NCBI GenBank assembly: GCA_910583935.1
Contig: CAJTZM010000002.1
Coordinates: 62,001-126,000 of the forward strand
Origin: an uncultured Oscillospiraceae bacterium
GTDB taxonomy: Bacteria > Bacillota > Clostridia > Oscillospirales > Ruminococcaceae
Direction of reading: 5' to 3'
DNA length: 64,000 bases
Both the position numbers and the translations under genes were made by a program. Each line of letters opens with the position of its first letter. The first letter of the stretch is position 1. The notes under the pieces are model-generated. The model saw nothing but the letters and a program-made list of their open reading frames with translations, was not told where the DNA came from and made no database searches. Below, one piece after another: positions 23,177 to 32,553 of this stretch.

Positions 23177-23623
23177 TCATTCGTGATCGCAATCGCAACC
23201 GCCACAGTCGCAGTCATCGCAGTCGTCGCACTCAAAATCAAATTCCAGCTTTTCATGGCAGTTGGGACAATGGATGAAGCCCTCGTCCAGCATCTCTTCA
23301 TTAACATAAATGCTGTCGCCGCAGGCCGGACAGGTTACTTCATATAATTCATCCTCATCGCATTCGTCCTCGCAGCCACAGCCGCATTCGTCGTCACACT
23401 CGTCGCCGTAAAATTCCTCTTCCAGTGCGCCCAAATCCTCGTCGATCTCATCCAGCCCGTCGGACAGCTCCGCAACATCGTCTTCCAGGTCGGAAACAGT
23501 CAAAGAGATATCGTCCAAAACATCGATGATCGCTTTGAATATCCTTCCCTCTTTGCTTGTTTCGTCTATCCCAAGGCCTTCACTCAAACCTCTCAGGTAT
23601 GCAACCTTCTCAAGAATCGTCAT
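23177..23623 (-). CDS. CD1247-type N-terminal domain protein with zinc ribbon and Cys/Asp-rich tail
   Basis: A 148-residue protein. Residues 1-45 (KVAYLRGLSEGLGID ... IIDVLDDISLTVSDL) match a domain common in Clostridia, often found by efp. A coiled, acidic segment follows, then a Cys/Asp/Glu cluster (residues about 73-92), a zinc ribbon (CPACG at about 97, CPNC at about 119) and a second Cys/Asp-rich tail ending in DCDHE. It probably binds metal; no enzymatic role is known. It follows efp in the same direction after a 118-base gap. Confidence 0.75.
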   Translation of the reverse strand: MTILEKVAYLRGLSEGLGIDETSKEGRIFKAIIDVLDDISLTVSDLEDDVAELSDGLDEIDEDLGALEEEFYGDECDDECGCGCEDECDEDELYEVTCPACGDSIYVNEEMLDEGFIHCPNCHEKLEFDFECDDCDDCDCGGCDCDHE

Positions 23624-23741
23624 CAGTAAATCCTCCTTTTGCTGAAAAAATGTAAAAACAGCCGCTTACAGCCATTTTTCCCCTTTGAGCCTGCCTCATC
23701 CGCAGGATTTTTTAAACGCGCTTTCCTTTATGACACGGGAT

Positions 23742-24299
23742 CTATGCGCGTTCCATATATTCACCGGTTCTGGTATCGACCCGGATCATATCCCCTTCCT
23801 CGATAAACAAGGGCACATTGATCTGCGCGCCGGTCTCCAGCGTCGCGGGCTTGGTGGTGTTGGTCGCTGTGTTGCCCTTAAAGCCGGGATCGGTCTGGGT
23901 CACCTGTAATTCCATAAAGAAAGGCGGCTCAACACCGAAAATAGAGCCCTTGTAGGACAAAACCTTCACATCTGTGTTCTCTTTCACAAACTTGAAATTA
24001 TCGCCCAGAATACTGGCGTTAATCGGAATATTCTCATAGGTCTCATTATCCATAAAGTAATACAGATCCCCGTCACTGTACAGATACTGCATATCCTTGC
24101 GCTCTACGTAAGCGGTCGGGAACTTGTCGGTGGGGCTGAAGGTTTTCTCCACGACAGCACCGGTGATTACATTGCGGATTTTGGTGCGAACGAACGCCGC
24201 GCCTTTCCCAGGCTTCACATGCTGAAATTCGATGATCTGAACAACATTTCCATCCATCTCAAAGGTCACACCATTTCTGAAATCTCCTGCAGATACCAT
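23742..24299 (-). CDS. efp: Translation elongation factor P
   Basis: A 185-residue EF-P of normal length with the three-barrel layout. The ribosome-reaching loop is KPGKGAAF with Lys at about position 32, the residue modified or used at the tip in different bacteria. EF-P relieves stalling at polyproline sequences. The C-terminal signature ([20 protein letters not shown]) is intact. It lies downstream of aroQ with a gap of about 100 bases. Confidence 0.98.
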   Translation of the reverse strand: MVSAGDFRNGVTFEMDGNVVQIIEFQHVKPGKGAAFVRTKIRNVITGAVVEKTFSPTDKFPTAYVERKDMQYLYSDGDLYYFMDNETYENIPINASILGDNFKFVKENTDVKVLSYKGSIFGVEPPFFMELQVTQTDPGFKGNTATNTTKPATLETGAQINVPLFIEEGDMIRVDTRTGEYMERA

Positions 24300-24402
24300 A
24301 TATTATACCTCCATCGCCATACTCATAAACGAATATTTAGCGCTTTTTTAACACCATAATTCTATATTATATTCCAGCCTTTTGCAAGGGATTCTGCAAA
24401 AA

Positions 24403-24840
24403 TTATGCAAGGATTTTTTTGAAAGCGTCCACTGCCAGCAAATAGCTGTGTTTTCCAAAGCCTGCAATCGACCCGGCGCATACCGGCGCGATGACCGAAA
24501 GATGGCGAAAATCGTTTCTGGCCTGGATATTGGAAAAATGGACCTCAATGCAGGGGATTTTTACCGCCGCTATGGCGTCGTGAATCGCATAGCTGTAGTG
24601 CGTATAAGCTCCGGCATTGAGAATAATCCCATCGGTCTTTCCCATCGCCTCATGCAGCCAGTCAATGATCTGCCCTTCATGGTTGGACTGGCAGATCCGG
24701 CAGCCAAACCCCTCCTTTTCACAGTATGCCCGGATTTCTTCATTGATCTGATCCAGAGATTGTGAGCCATAAACGCCCGGCTCCCGGATCCCCGTCAGGT
24801 TGATATTCGGTCCATGGATCACAAGCAGCTGTTTTTTCAT
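24403..24840 (-). CDS. aroQ: Type II 3-dehydroquinate dehydratase
   Basis: A 145-residue enzyme of the dodecameric type II class. Motifs: HGPNINLTGIREPGVYG with the catalytic Tyr, QSNHEGQIIDW, LNAGAYTHYSYA and EVHFSNIQARNDFR (His and Arg). It converts 3-dehydroquinate to 3-dehydroshikimate in the shikimate pathway. It follows the endonuclease IV-like gene by three bases. Confidence 0.97.
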   Translation of the reverse strand: MKKQLLVIHGPNINLTGIREPGVYGSQSLDQINEEIRAYCEKEGFGCRICQSNHEGQIIDWLHEAMGKTDGIILNAGAYTHYSYAIHDAIAAVKIPCIEVHFSNIQARNDFRHLSVIAPVCAGSIAGFGKHSYLLAVDAFKKILA

Positions 24841-24843
24841 CCT

Positions 24844-25707
24844 TTACCCTTCTTTCGATATGCTTTGATAATACCGCCGCATGGCCAGCGCGTCCTCCGC
24901 CTGGGTCCCAGCGGATTCACAGATCACCGTCGGGCTGCCATTTTTGCGGACAATCCATTGAACCATCGGTTCAAAATCCGGCCCGTAAACCGTGTCCTCA
25001 AAGGTAAGATGCCTCTTTTCGCCGCCGTTTTCGGTGTATTCAATTTTAGAAAAATGTGCGTGAAAGCCCCGCGCCCTTTCAATCCCCAGCCGATTTTCCA
25101 TAGCCGTAAAAACCCTGCCGAAATCCTCTTCCGTTTTTAACCCGCCCAGCGTCCTCGCGTTTAAATGGCCAAAGTCGATGCAGGGCAAAAAGCGTTCGTC
25201 TACCTGACAAAGGCACAGGACCTCCTCCAGATCGCCCAGCTGGTTAATTTTTCCCATGGTCTCCGGGCAGACGTGGATGTGTCCCAGCCCGTTTTGGTCC
25301 AGCGCATTGGCTGCGCGGCGCAGGGTATCCTTTGCCAGCTCCAGTGCCTGCAGCCGGCTGATCTTCGAGCAGGAGCCCGAATGCACGACAATGCGGTCCG
25401 CTCCCATCGCGTTGGCAGCGGCGGCGCTTTGCAGGATGTATTCGACGCTCTTTTCCCTTTTTTCCTCCTCCAGGCTGGAAAGAGAAATAAAGTAGGGCGC
25501 ATGTAAGGAAAGGGTAATCCCCTTTTCCCGAGATAGTCTTCCCAGCTCCTGCGCCGCCTCTTTGGTAATACGCACCCCACGGCCACACTGGTACTCAAAC
25601 GCGTTTAAGCCCATCCTCTCCAGGTATTCCGGCATCTGGGAGGTCTTACGGTACCCCATTGCCCGAAAGCTCTCCGCGCTGCCTGCCGGACCAAATTTTG
25701 CGCTCAA
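24844..25707 (-). CDS. Endonuclease IV-like TIM-barrel protein
   Basis: A 287-residue AP-endonuclease-2-family protein. Metal-ligand segments in order: LHAPYF (His), VVHSGS (His), HVCPETMGK (Glu), CIDFGHLNAR (Asp, His), FHAHFSK (His, His) and VICESAG (Glu), as in endonuclease IV. It probably cleaves at abasic sites in DNA, though related clostridial proteins are simply annotated as TIM-barrel proteins. The start is TTG at 25707, overlapping the yqeG stop (TTGA). Confidence 0.82.
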   Translation of the reverse strand: MSAKFGPAGSAESFRAMGYRKTSQMPEYLERMGLNAFEYQCGRGVRITKEAAQELGRLSREKGITLSLHAPYFISLSSLEEEKREKSVEYILQSAAAANAMGADRIVVHSGSCSKISRLQALELAKDTLRRAANALDQNGLGHIHVCPETMGKINQLGDLEEVLCLCQVDERFLPCIDFGHLNARTLGGLKTEEDFGRVFTAMENRLGIERARGFHAHFSKIEYTENGGEKRHLTFEDTVYGPDFEPMVQWIVRKNGSPTVICESAGTQAEDALAMRRYYQSISKEG

Positions 25708-26213
25708 TCGGATCGCCCCCTTTGCTTTTTTCGATACCGCTTTAAAATTCCCTTTTCCAAAAAGCGTTTGAACCGAAAACGAAGAAACGGCTCCTTTAAA
25801 AACGGCTCGACCAAAATAGAAGACATTCCCGCCAGGTTCGCGCCGAGGATGTCCGTAAAGATCTGATCCCCCACCACCGCCGTATTTTGAGGCGAAAGAC
25901 CCATAGCCAGTGCGGCCCGGCGGTATCCGCCCGGAAGGGGCTTTTTCCCATCCGCCTCAAATGCCAGCCCAAGCTTTTGGGCAAAGGGCTTTACCCGCGG
26001 CGGATGGTTGTTGGAAAGCAGGATCAAACGGATTTTCGCCGAACGCATTCTCTCCAGCCATTCCAAAATCTGTTGGTCTGGTATGGGATGGTCATGGGTG
26101 GTCAGCGTGTTATCGATATCCAGGATTAACCCCTGTATTCCCATAGACTGGAGCATATCCGGTGAAATGTCGTATGCCTTCGGCGCTATGGCCGTTGGGA
26201 AAAATAGCCTCAT
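25704..26213 (-). CDS. yqeG: YqeG family HAD IIIA-type phosphatase
   Basis: About 169 residues with HAD motifs: LILDIDNTLTTHD (motif I, nucleophile Asp), LLSNNHPPR (motif II), and AVVGDQIFTDILGAN (motif IV). YqeG-type phosphatases occur near yqeH/aroE clusters in Firmicutes; the substrate is unknown. The ATG at 26213 is chosen: AGGGGG lies six bases upstream, whereas the open frame to 26267 runs through the rpsU terminator. It starts an operon with the endonuclease-like gene and aroQ. Confidence 0.87.
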   Translation of the reverse strand: MRLFFPTAIAPKAYDISPDMLQSMGIQGLILDIDNTLTTHDHPIPDQQILEWLERMRSAKIRLILLSNNHPPRVKPFAQKLGLAFEADGKKPLPGGYRRAALAMGLSPQNTAVVGDQIFTDILGANLAGMSSILVEPFLKEPFLRFRFKRFLEKGILKRYRKKQRGRSD

Positions 26214-26236
26214 TTCCATCCCCCTTCTTTTGATAA

Positions 26237-26264
26237 AGAAAAAGCGAGCAAAAGCCCGCTTTTT
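26237..26264 (-). terminator. Terminator of rpsU
   Basis: An 8-bp stem (AAGCGGGC / GCTCGCTT, one G-U pair) with a 4-base loop, followed by TTTTTC on the minus strand, starting six bases after the rpsU stop. Confidence 0.8.
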
Positions 26265-26269
26265 CAATA

Positions 26270-26446
26270 TTATTTAAATTTGCGTTTACGAGCAGCCTCA
26301 GATTTCTTCTTGCGTTTTACAGAAGGCTTTTCATAATGCTCTCTCTTCCGTACTTCCGCAAGAACGCCTGATTTTGCACAGGATCTCTTAAAGCGTCTGA
26401 GTGCGCTGTCAAGAGATTCATTCTCTTTGATACGAATTTCTGCCAT
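26270..26446 (-). CDS. rpsU: Small ribosomal subunit protein bS21
   Basis: A 58-residue protein: starts [20 protein letters not shown], continues with the conserved [21 protein letters not shown] and ends in a basic tail ([15 protein letters not shown]). bS21 sits at the 30S platform near the anti-Shine-Dalgarno region and helps initiation. GGAGGG lies before the ATG. The 5' leader carries a nested hairpin and two promoters (listed separately). Confidence 0.97.
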   Translation of the reverse strand: MAEIRIKENESLDSALRRFKRSCAKSGVLAEVRKREHYEKPSVKRKKKSEAARKRKFK

Positions 26447-26474
26447 TTCTAAATCCCTCCTTCACCACAGGGCA

Positions 26475-26519
26475 GGAGTAATTTACCAAATTCTCAGGCA
26501 AAAGCCTGCTGCTTACTCC
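26475..26519 (-). promoter_or_regulatory. Structured leader upstream of rpsU (candidate regulatory element)
   Basis: Minus strand: GGAGTAA pairs with TTACTCC (26519-26513 with 26481-26475), enclosing a 5-bp hairpin CAGGC-TTTT-GCCTG. It ends 15 bases before the Shine-Dalgarno sequence. It could be an autoregulatory target of bS21 or simply an mRNA structure. Confidence 0.5.
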
Positions 26520-26590
26520 CCATCTATTCAACTATAAAACCAGCTGTCGTTTGCAAGCAGCCGAATCCGGTACCAAAAACCACAAAAGAA

Positions 26591-26620
26591 ATTATACTAT
26601 GACAAAAACCCTTCTGTCAA
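26591..26620 (-). promoter_or_regulatory. Proximal rpsU promoter
   Basis: TTGACA and TATAAT with an 18-base spacer on the minus strand, about 145 bases upstream of rpsU. Confidence 0.7.
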
Positions 26621-26666
26621 GTAAATCTCTACAACAATTTTCCAACGAAAACGAAGGTACTTTATT

Positions 26667-26695
26667 AGTATAACCTAAACAAAGGAAAAGTGCAA
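26667..26695 (-). promoter_or_regulatory. Distal rpsU promoter
   Basis: TTGCAC and TATACT with a 17-base spacer, directly after the leuS stop codon; a second, tandem promoter for rpsU. Confidence 0.6.
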
Positions 26696-26708
26696 GCAAA
26701 ATCTTCTG

Positions 26709-29114
26709 TTATTTTACAACCAAATTGACAAGCTTTCCCGGAACATAGATTTCCTTGACAATGGTTTTCCCTTCAAGCAATGCAGAAACCGCCGGATCCG
26801 ATTTCGCCGCAGCCAGTACCGCCTCCTTGCCGCTGTCCGCCGGAAGGCGCAGCCGGGTTTTGATCTTTCCCGCCAGCTGGACGACGATTTCCACTGTCGC
26901 GTCCACGCATTTGGCCGGATCGAACGATACCCACTCCTGCTGGTTAAGCATCCCGCCAAAGTCCTGCTGTGCCCAAATTTCTTCGGTAATGTGCGGCGCA
27001 AAAGGATTTAAAAGAATCAAAAGGGCTTTATATTCCGCGCGGTTGACCGAGCCCGTATCCGCCAGATCATTTAATAGCGCCATCATCGCCGCAATCGCCG
27101 TGTTGAACTTGAGCTGCTCAATATCCTCCGTGACCTTTTTGATCGTTTTGTGTATGGCAGTCTCCAGCTCGGCTCGGTAAGTCTCTCCAGGGATCAAATG
27201 CTCCTGCAAATTCCAAATTCGATCCAAAAAGCGTTTGCAGCCTTTGATAGAGGAGGAACTCCAGGGTGCGCTCTTTTCAAAATCGCCGATGAACATCTCG
27301 TAAAGACGCATCGTGTCCGCGCCGTATTCTCTGACAATATCGTCTGGATTGACTACATTGCCCCGGGACTTGCTCATCTTTTCGCCGTTTTCGCCCAAAA
27401 TCATGCCGTGGCTGGTGCGCTTGGCATAGGGCTCTGGGCTTGATACAACGCCGATATCGTACAAAAACTTGTGCCAGAAACGGGAATACAAAAGGTGCAG
27501 CGTTGTGTGCTCCATACCGCCATTGTACCAATCCACCGGCAGCCAGTAGTCCAGCGCCTCCTTCGAGGCCAAGGCGTTGGGATTGTGCGGGTCGCAGTAG
27601 CGCATAAAATACCAGGACGACCCCGCCCATTGGGGCATGGTGTCTGTTTCCCGTTTCGCAGGACCGCCGCAGTGGGGGCAGGTGGTGTTCACCCATTCGG
27701 TCATCTTCGCCAGCGGCGATTCGCCGGATTCGGTAGGCTCGTAGGAATCCACTTCCGGAAGGGTCAGCGGCAGCTCGCTTTCCGGCAGCGGGACATATCC
27801 GCATTTTTCACAATATACTACCGGGATCGGCTCACCCCAGTACCGCTGACGGGAGAAGACCCAGTCGCGCAGCTTATAATTTACCTTGGAATGGCCCTTG
27901 CCCTTTTCCTCCAGCCAGGACTTGATCTTCTCCTTGGCTTCTTCTACCGTCAGGCCATTGAGGAAATCGGAATTGACCATCACGCCGGTTTCACAGTCGG
28001 TAAACGCCTCTTTTTGCACGTCTCCGCCCTTGACCACCTCGATGATCGGCAGGTCAAATTTTTTCGCAAAATCCCAGTCCCGGGTATCGTGGGCCGGCAC
28101 AGCCATGATGGCGCCGGTGCCGTAGGTCATTAGCACATAATCGGAAATAAAAATCGGGATCTCCTTGCCGCTGACCGGATTGATCCCCATGACCCCTTGG
28201 ATTTTCACACCGGTTTTATCCTTGACCAGCTCGGTGCGCTCAAAATCGGACTTCTTCGCCGCTTCCTCCTGGTACCCTTTAATCTGGTCCAGGTTGGTGA
28301 TTCTGTCCGCCCATTTTTCGATAAAGGGATGCTCCGGCGAAATGACCATGTAGGTGGCGCCGAACAGCGTGTCGGGCCGGGTGGTGTAAATGGTCAGCAG
28401 GTCGCCGGCGGTGGTGGCAAAATCCACCTCCGCGCCTACCGAACGGCCAATCCAGTTGATCTGGGAGGTTTTTACCCGGTCGATGTAATCCACCTGCTCC
28501 AAATCGTCGATCAGCCGCTGGGCATAGGCGGTAATTTTGAGCATCCACTGGCTTTTTACCTTATGGATTACCTCGGACCCACAGCGCTCGCACACGCCGC
28601 CGACGACCTCCTCGTTGGCCAGCACGCATTTGCAGGACGTGCACCAGTTTACCGCCATTTCCTTTTTATAGGCGAGCCCCTTTTTAAACAGCTGCAAAAA
28701 AATCCACTGGGTCCATTTGTAGTAATGGGGATCGGTGGTGTTTACCTCCCGGTTCCAATCAAAGGACAGGCCCAGGCTTTTGAGCTGACCTTTAAACCGG
28801 TCGATGTTCTGGCGGGTCACAACCTCCGGATGGACATGGTTTTTGATCGCGAAGTTTTCGGTGGGCAGGCCGAAAGCATCCCACCCCATGGGATACAGCA
28901 CGTTGTACCCCTCCAGCCGCCGCTTTCTCGCGACGATATCCAGCGCCGTATAGGATCGCGGATGCCCCACATGCAGCCCCTTCCCGGAAGGATAGGGGAA
29001 TTCCACCAGCGCGAAATACTTAGGTCTTGTGTAATCGTTAGAGGCGGCAAAAACATTCTTCGCTTCCCAAATATCCTGCCATTTTTTCTCAATTTCCGCA
29101 AAATTATAATTCAC
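26709..29114 (-). CDS. leuS: Leucyl-tRNA synthetase
   Basis: An 801-residue class I aminoacyl-tRNA synthetase. The HIGH-type motif appears as [12 protein letters not shown] (about residues 42-53), the editing domain has the threonine-rich [14 protein letters not shown], zinc-finger cysteines lie at [21 protein letters not shown] (split by linker), and the KMSKS loop is [10 protein letters not shown]. It charges tRNA-Leu and edits mischarged products. The start is GTG at 29114, preceded by AGGAGG at eight bases. There is no T-box directly upstream; rsfS precedes it by 30 bases, although a leucine T-box controls another gene in this window. Confidence 0.98.
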   Translation of the reverse strand: MNYNFAEIEKKWQDIWEAKNVFAASNDYTRPKYFALVEFPYPSGKGLHVGHPRSYTALDIVARKRRLEGYNVLYPMGWDAFGLPTENFAIKNHVHPEVVTRQNIDRFKGQLKSLGLSFDWNREVNTTDPHYYKWTQWIFLQLFKKGLAYKKEMAVNWCTSCKCVLANEEVVGGVCERCGSEVIHKVKSQWMLKITAYAQRLIDDLEQVDYIDRVKTSQINWIGRSVGAEVDFATTAGDLLTIYTTRPDTLFGATYMVISPEHPFIEKWADRITNLDQIKGYQEEAAKKSDFERTELVKDKTGVKIQGVMGINPVSGKEIPIFISDYVLMTYGTGAIMAVPAHDTRDWDFAKKFDLPIIEVVKGGDVQKEAFTDCETGVMVNSDFLNGLTVEEAKEKIKSWLEEKGKGHSKVNYKLRDWVFSRQRYWGEPIPVVYCEKCGYVPLPESELPLTLPEVDSYEPTESGESPLAKMTEWVNTTCPHCGGPAKRETDTMPQWAGSSWYFMRYCDPHNPNALASKEALDYWLPVDWYNGGMEHTTLHLLYSRFWHKFLYDIGVVSSPEPYAKRTSHGMILGENGEKMSKSRGNVVNPDDIVREYGADTMRLYEMFIGDFEKSAPWSSSSIKGCKRFLDRIWNLQEHLIPGETYRAELETAIHKTIKKVTEDIEQLKFNTAIAAMMALLNDLADTGSVNRAEYKALLILLNPFAPHITEEIWAQQDFGGMLNQQEWVSFDPAKCVDATVEIVVQLAGKIKTRLRLPADSGKEAVLAAAKSDPAVSALLEGKTIVKEIYVPGKLVNLVVK

Positions 29115-29144
29115 TGTAAACCCTCCTGACAGTGTCAATCAAAA

Positions 29145-29501
29145 TCAGTCCGTCAAAACCTTGGAAAGATCCACCTGCTGCGCCCCCGCCCAAAGCCGTT
29201 CCAGCGAATAGAACTCACGGGTTTCCTTGAGGAAAATATGCACAATGACATCGTAGTAATCCAACAAAATCCAGGAGGCGGTCTGGTATCCCTCAATGCG
29301 CTTTGGCTCCAATCCCATCTTGGAAAGCTTCTCCTCCACCTCGTCGGACATGGCTTTAACCTGCGGCAGATTCGCGCCGCTGGCAAGGACAAAATAATCC
29401 CCAATCGAGGTCAGCTCCCGAACCTCAAGCGCCTGGATGTCCTCACCCTTTTTGCTGTCTAAAATCTTTGCAATTTCGTAGGTTAATTCTAAAGAATTCA
29501 T
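29145..29501 (-). CDS. rsfS: Ribosomal silencing factor RsfS
   Basis: A 118-residue protein with the family pattern: IGDYFVLASGANLPQVKAM, EGYQTASWILLDYYDVIVHI and FYSLERLW. RsfS binds uL14 and keeps the large subunit from joining the small subunit in poor growth. It lies between yqeK and leuS, following the usual Firmicute order yhbY-nadD-yqeK-rsfS. Confidence 0.97.
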   Translation of the reverse strand: MNSLELTYEIAKILDSKKGEDIQALEVRELTSIGDYFVLASGANLPQVKAMSDEVEEKLSKMGLEPKRIEGYQTASWILLDYYDVIVHIFLKETREFYSLERLWAGAQQVDLSKVLTD

Positions 29502-29514
29502 ACTTTCACACCTT

Positions 29515-30093
29515 TTATCGCGTTATTTCCTTGCTAAAAACCAGATGGTTATACGCTTCCCAGCAGTCCCGGCAGATGGGGCCGCCGTTTACCAGCAACT
29601 TGCCCAGGTTGTACCGAAGGATATAAAAAACCGCCTGCTCCAGCGACTGGTTCGCCAACGTGCGCACCGTCCAAATGTCTGGGTAATCGCGGTTCTCCTC
29701 AGTTAAATCCGCGGTAAACACGATTTTTTCCAGCAGGGACATTCCCGCCCTGCCGGTCGTATGATAGCGCACCGCGCCCAGGATTTCTTCATCCTCCACG
29801 CCCATTTCCTCGCGGATATACTGGGCGGCGGCAAAGCCGTGCCAGATCGGCGGCTGACAGTAAAAAGCATCATCCAGCATTATAGCAGACCTTTTTATCC
29901 ATTGCAACTGTTCTTGCGCCGGCATGTTTTTGCAGATATCATGGCAAAGTCCAGCGTAGTAGGCCTTTTGCGGATCGGCCCGATACAGGTCTGCAAGCCG
30001 CGCCGCCTCCCTAGCAACTCCATAAGAATGCTGCAGCCTGTCCGGCTTCAGCATCCGCTCCAGCCTTTTTTGCACCTGTTCAACCGTCTGCAT
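29515..30093 (-). CDS. yqeK: HD-domain diadenosine tetraphosphatase YqeK
   Basis: A 192-residue HD-domain hydrolase: RLQHSYGVAREA (His), YYAGLCHDICKNM (His-Asp), IWHGFAAA (His) and AVRYHTTGRAGM (His). YqeK proteins split Ap4A symmetrically into two ADP using Fe/Co-type metal centres. Its 5' end overlaps nadD by 14 bases. Confidence 0.95.
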   Translation of the reverse strand: MQTVEQVQKRLERMLKPDRLQHSYGVAREAARLADLYRADPQKAYYAGLCHDICKNMPAQEQLQWIKRSAIMLDDAFYCQPPIWHGFAAAQYIREEMGVEDEEILGAVRYHTTGRAGMSLLEKIVFTADLTEENRDYPDIWTVRTLANQSLEQAVFYILRYNLGKLLVNGGPICRDCWEAYNHLVFSKEITR

Positions 30094-30709
30094 CCCCGCC
30101 GCCCTCCTTTGGCAGATATAAGCCTCTATTTTCCATGTATTCCACCACCGCCGGCGGCACGATCCCCCTTAAAGAGCGGCCCTCTTTTCGCATGGCGCGC
30201 ACCTGCGTGGAGGAAATTTCCCGCACCCGGCAGGGGACGATTTCTCCTTGGGCCCCTAACCCTTTCAGCCGGGCAAGATGCTCTTTCATAAGGTGCTCGT
30301 CCCCTTCGTGCCGTGCGCCGGCTGCTAAAAATGCCCGCTTAAAAATCTCCTCAGCGCGGTACCAGCTTTGGACCGTTAAAAACATGTCGGTCCCTAAAAA
30401 AAGGTAAAGCCGCGTATCAGGATACATCGCCTCCAACTGCCGCAGCGTCTCCACCGTATAGCTGCTGCCCTGGCGGCGCAGCTCCAGGTCGGAAACTGCG
30501 AACCGCGCGTCCGCCTGCGCCGCCAAACGGCACATAGCAAGACGCTGTTCCCCACTTGCCAGCTCCTTTACCCTCTTATGGGGCGGGATCGCTGTGGGAA
30601 TCAGCAGTACCCTCGGTATATCCAGCGCGTCGGCAAGCTGGACGCACAAGGAAAGATGACCGTTGTGTATCGGGTTAAAGGTACCGCCAAAAATCCCCAG
30701 CCTATCCAT
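30080..30709 (-). CDS. nadD: Nicotinate-nucleotide adenylyltransferase
   Basis: About 209 residues. The nucleotidyltransferase motif GIFGGTFNPIHNGHL is at the N-terminus, and the ISSTQVR motif is near the C-terminus. It adenylates nicotinate mononucleotide to deamido-NAD. The ATG at 30709 has GGGGA a few bases upstream; an ATG four codons earlier overlaps the yhbY stop (TAATG) and is possible. Confidence 0.96.
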   Translation of the reverse strand: MDRLGIFGGTFNPIHNGHLSLCVQLADALDIPRVLLIPTAIPPHKRVKELASGEQRLAMCRLAAQADARFAVSDLELRRQGSSYTVETLRQLEAMYPDTRLYLFLGTDMFLTVQSWYRAEEIFKRAFLAAGARHEGDEHLMKEHLARLKGLGAQGEIVPCRVREISSTQVRAMRKEGRSLRGIVPPAVVEYMENRGLYLPKEGGGDADG

Positions 30710-30720
30710 AGAGTTCCCCA

Positions 30721-31008
30721 TTATAATGCATAAATCGGCTTTTTGGGGTTCCTTTTAAACAGGATAAACCGACTGCCGATTACCTGCACAATTTCCGCGC
30801 CGCATTCCTGCGCCAGCTGCTGCGCCGCTTCCCGAGCAAACACCGGCGCGTTTTCCAGCACCCGCAGCTTGATCATCTCCCGCGCCTGCAGCGCGTCGTT
30901 CACCTGCTGGATCAGCGTGTCGCTGACGCCGCCCTTGCCTATTTGAAAAATCGTTTCCATCCCGTTGGACTGCGCGCGCAGGGCCGCTCTTTGCTTACTT
31001 GTAATCAA
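30721..31008 (-). CDS. yhbY: YhbY/CRM-domain RNA-binding protein
   Basis: A 95-residue single-domain CRM protein with the GKGGVSDTLIQQV loop and C-terminal EIVQVIGSRFILFKRN. YhbY proteins associate with pre-50S ribosomal particles. It is adjacent to nadD, as usual in Firmicutes. Confidence 0.95.
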   Translation of the reverse strand: MITSKQRAALRAQSNGMETIFQIGKGGVSDTLIQQVNDALQAREMIKLRVLENAPVFAREAAQQLAQECGAEIVQVIGSRFILFKRNPKKPIYAL

Positions 31009-31026
31009 TCCATTTTCCTCCGTCCG

Positions 31027-31617
31027 TCACGCCTTTTCGCTTTGGCGCTCTTTTAACCTTTCGCAAAACAGCCGCAGCGCCTTCCCCCGATGGCTGATTG
31101 CGTCCTTCTCCTCGTCGCTGTACTGGCCGAAGCTTCTCCCGTCAACATAAAACAGCGGATCATAGCCAAAGCCCTGTCTGCCAGACAGCTCGTACCCGAT
31201 TTTTCCCTCACAGCTTTCCTCCGCCGTCAGACAGGTCCCGTCTGGGAAGCAGCAGCAGATGGCGCACACATATCGGGCTGTCCGTTCCCCGTCGGGAACG
31301 CCCGCCAGCTCCTGCAAAAGCTTTTGATTGTTTTCGTCGTCTCCCAGGCCGCTGTACCGGGCGGAATACACCCCCGGCGCGCCGCCTAACGCGTCTACGC
31401 AAAGGCCAGAATCATCGGCGATGGCAGGCAGCCCCGCCGCCTGGCAGGCCGCGCCAGCCTTCAGCCGCGCATTCTCGGCAAAGGTCTCCCCTGTTTCCTC
31501 CACGTCCAGCGAAAGCCCCAGCTCCTTCATGCTGACCGCCTCATAGCCCATGGGCTCCAGCATCCGTTTAAACTCCCGCACCTTTCCTTCGTTGCCGGTG
31601 GCAATGACAAATTTCAT
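31027..31617 (-). CDS. rdgB: XTP/dITP diphosphatase (RdgB/HAM1)
   Basis: A 196-residue enzyme: N-terminal IATGNEGKVREF, central ADDSGLCVDALGGAPGVYSA, and FGYDPLFYV with C-terminal SHRGKALR. It hydrolyses deaminated purine triphosphates to keep them out of DNA. Its ATG overlaps the ftsY stop by four bases. Confidence 0.97.
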   Translation of the reverse strand: MKFVIATGNEGKVREFKRMLEPMGYEAVSMKELGLSLDVEETGETFAENARLKAGAACQAAGLPAIADDSGLCVDALGGAPGVYSARYSGLGDDENNQKLLQELAGVPDGERTARYVCAICCCFPDGTCLTAEESCEGKIGYELSGRQGFGYDPLFYVDGRSFGQYSDEEKDAISHRGKALRLFCERLKERQSEKA

Positions 31618-32540
31618 GCCGTCACCTCTCCCTGATCCTTCTCAAACAGCGCTTGTACAAACTCCTGCGGGTCAAACGGCTGCAGATCGTCAATCCCTTC
31701 GCCGACGCCGATGTATTTGATCGGCACCCCCAGCTCCTCTTTGATGGCGATCACTACGCCGCCTCTGGCCGTTCCGTCCAGCTTGGTCAGCACAATGCCG
31801 GTGAGTCCGGCGGCGTTTTTAAATTCTTTTGCCTGATTCAAAGCGTTTTGGCCGGTGGTGGCATCCAGCACCAGCAAAAACTCCACCGCGCAGTCCGGCG
31901 CCTCCCGACCGATGACCCGGGTGATTTTGGAAAGCTCGTCCATGAGATTTTTCTTGTTGTGCAGCCGGCCAGCCGTGTCACAGATAATCACGTCCGCGCC
32001 ACGCGCTTTCCCGGCGGTGATGGCGTCGAATACCACCGCGGCGGGGTCCGAACCCTCCGTATGCTTGACCATATCGGCGCCGGCCCGGTCCGCCCAAATC
32101 TGCAGCTGGTCGATAGCCGCCGCCCGGAATGTATCCGCCGCGCCCAGCAGGACCTTTTTCCCTTTCTGGATCAGATCGTACGCCATTTTGCCGATGGTCG
32201 TGGTCTTCCCCACGCCGTTGACGCCGATTACCAGGATGATCGAGGGCTTCGTAGACAAATCCAGCGCCGCCTCTCCTTGGATCATCTCCACCAGAATCTC
32301 TTTGAGAAGCTCCTTAGCCTCGGCCGTATCCCGGCAGCCCTTTTCCTTTACCGCAAGGCGTAGCCGCGACACGACTTTTTCGCTGACCACCGCGCCAACG
32401 TCGCTCATGATCAAAATTTCTTCCAGCTCATCATAAAACGCCTCTTCGATTTTATGTCCGCCGAACAGTCCGTCCAGATTTTTGAGCATCCCCTCCTTGG
32501 TTTTGCTTAAACCCGCCTTCAGCTTCTGAAAAAAGCTCAT
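31614..32540 (-). CDS. ftsY: Signal recognition particle receptor FtsY
   Basis: A 308-residue SRP GTPase (NG domain). GTPase motifs: [15 protein letters not shown] (G1), [11 protein letters not shown] (G2), DTAGRLH (G3) and [11 protein letters not shown] (G4 region). The acidic A domain is almost absent, as in many Gram-positives. It docks ribosome-SRP complexes at the membrane. It follows smc by 13 bases, the classic Firmicute pair. Confidence 0.98.
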   Translation of the reverse strand: MSFFQKLKAGLSKTKEGMLKNLDGLFGGHKIEEAFYDELEEILIMSDVGAVVSEKVVSRLRLAVKEKGCRDTAEAKELLKEILVEMIQGEAALDLSTKPSIILVIGVNGVGKTTTIGKMAYDLIQKGKKVLLGAADTFRAAAIDQLQIWADRAGADMVKHTEGSDPAAVVFDAITAGKARGADVIICDTAGRLHNKKNLMDELSKITRVIGREAPDCAVEFLLVLDATTGQNALNQAKEFKNAAGLTGIVLTKLDGTARGGVVIAIKEELGVPIKYIGVGEGIDDLQPFDPQEFVQALFEKDQGEVTA

Positions 32541-32553
32541 TTGGCTTCCTCCT

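Noticed and set aside
26709..29138. T-box upstream of leuS
   Set aside because: Only 30 bases separate rsfS and leuS; there is no room for a leader. The leucine T-box is at 10.7-11.0 kb instead.
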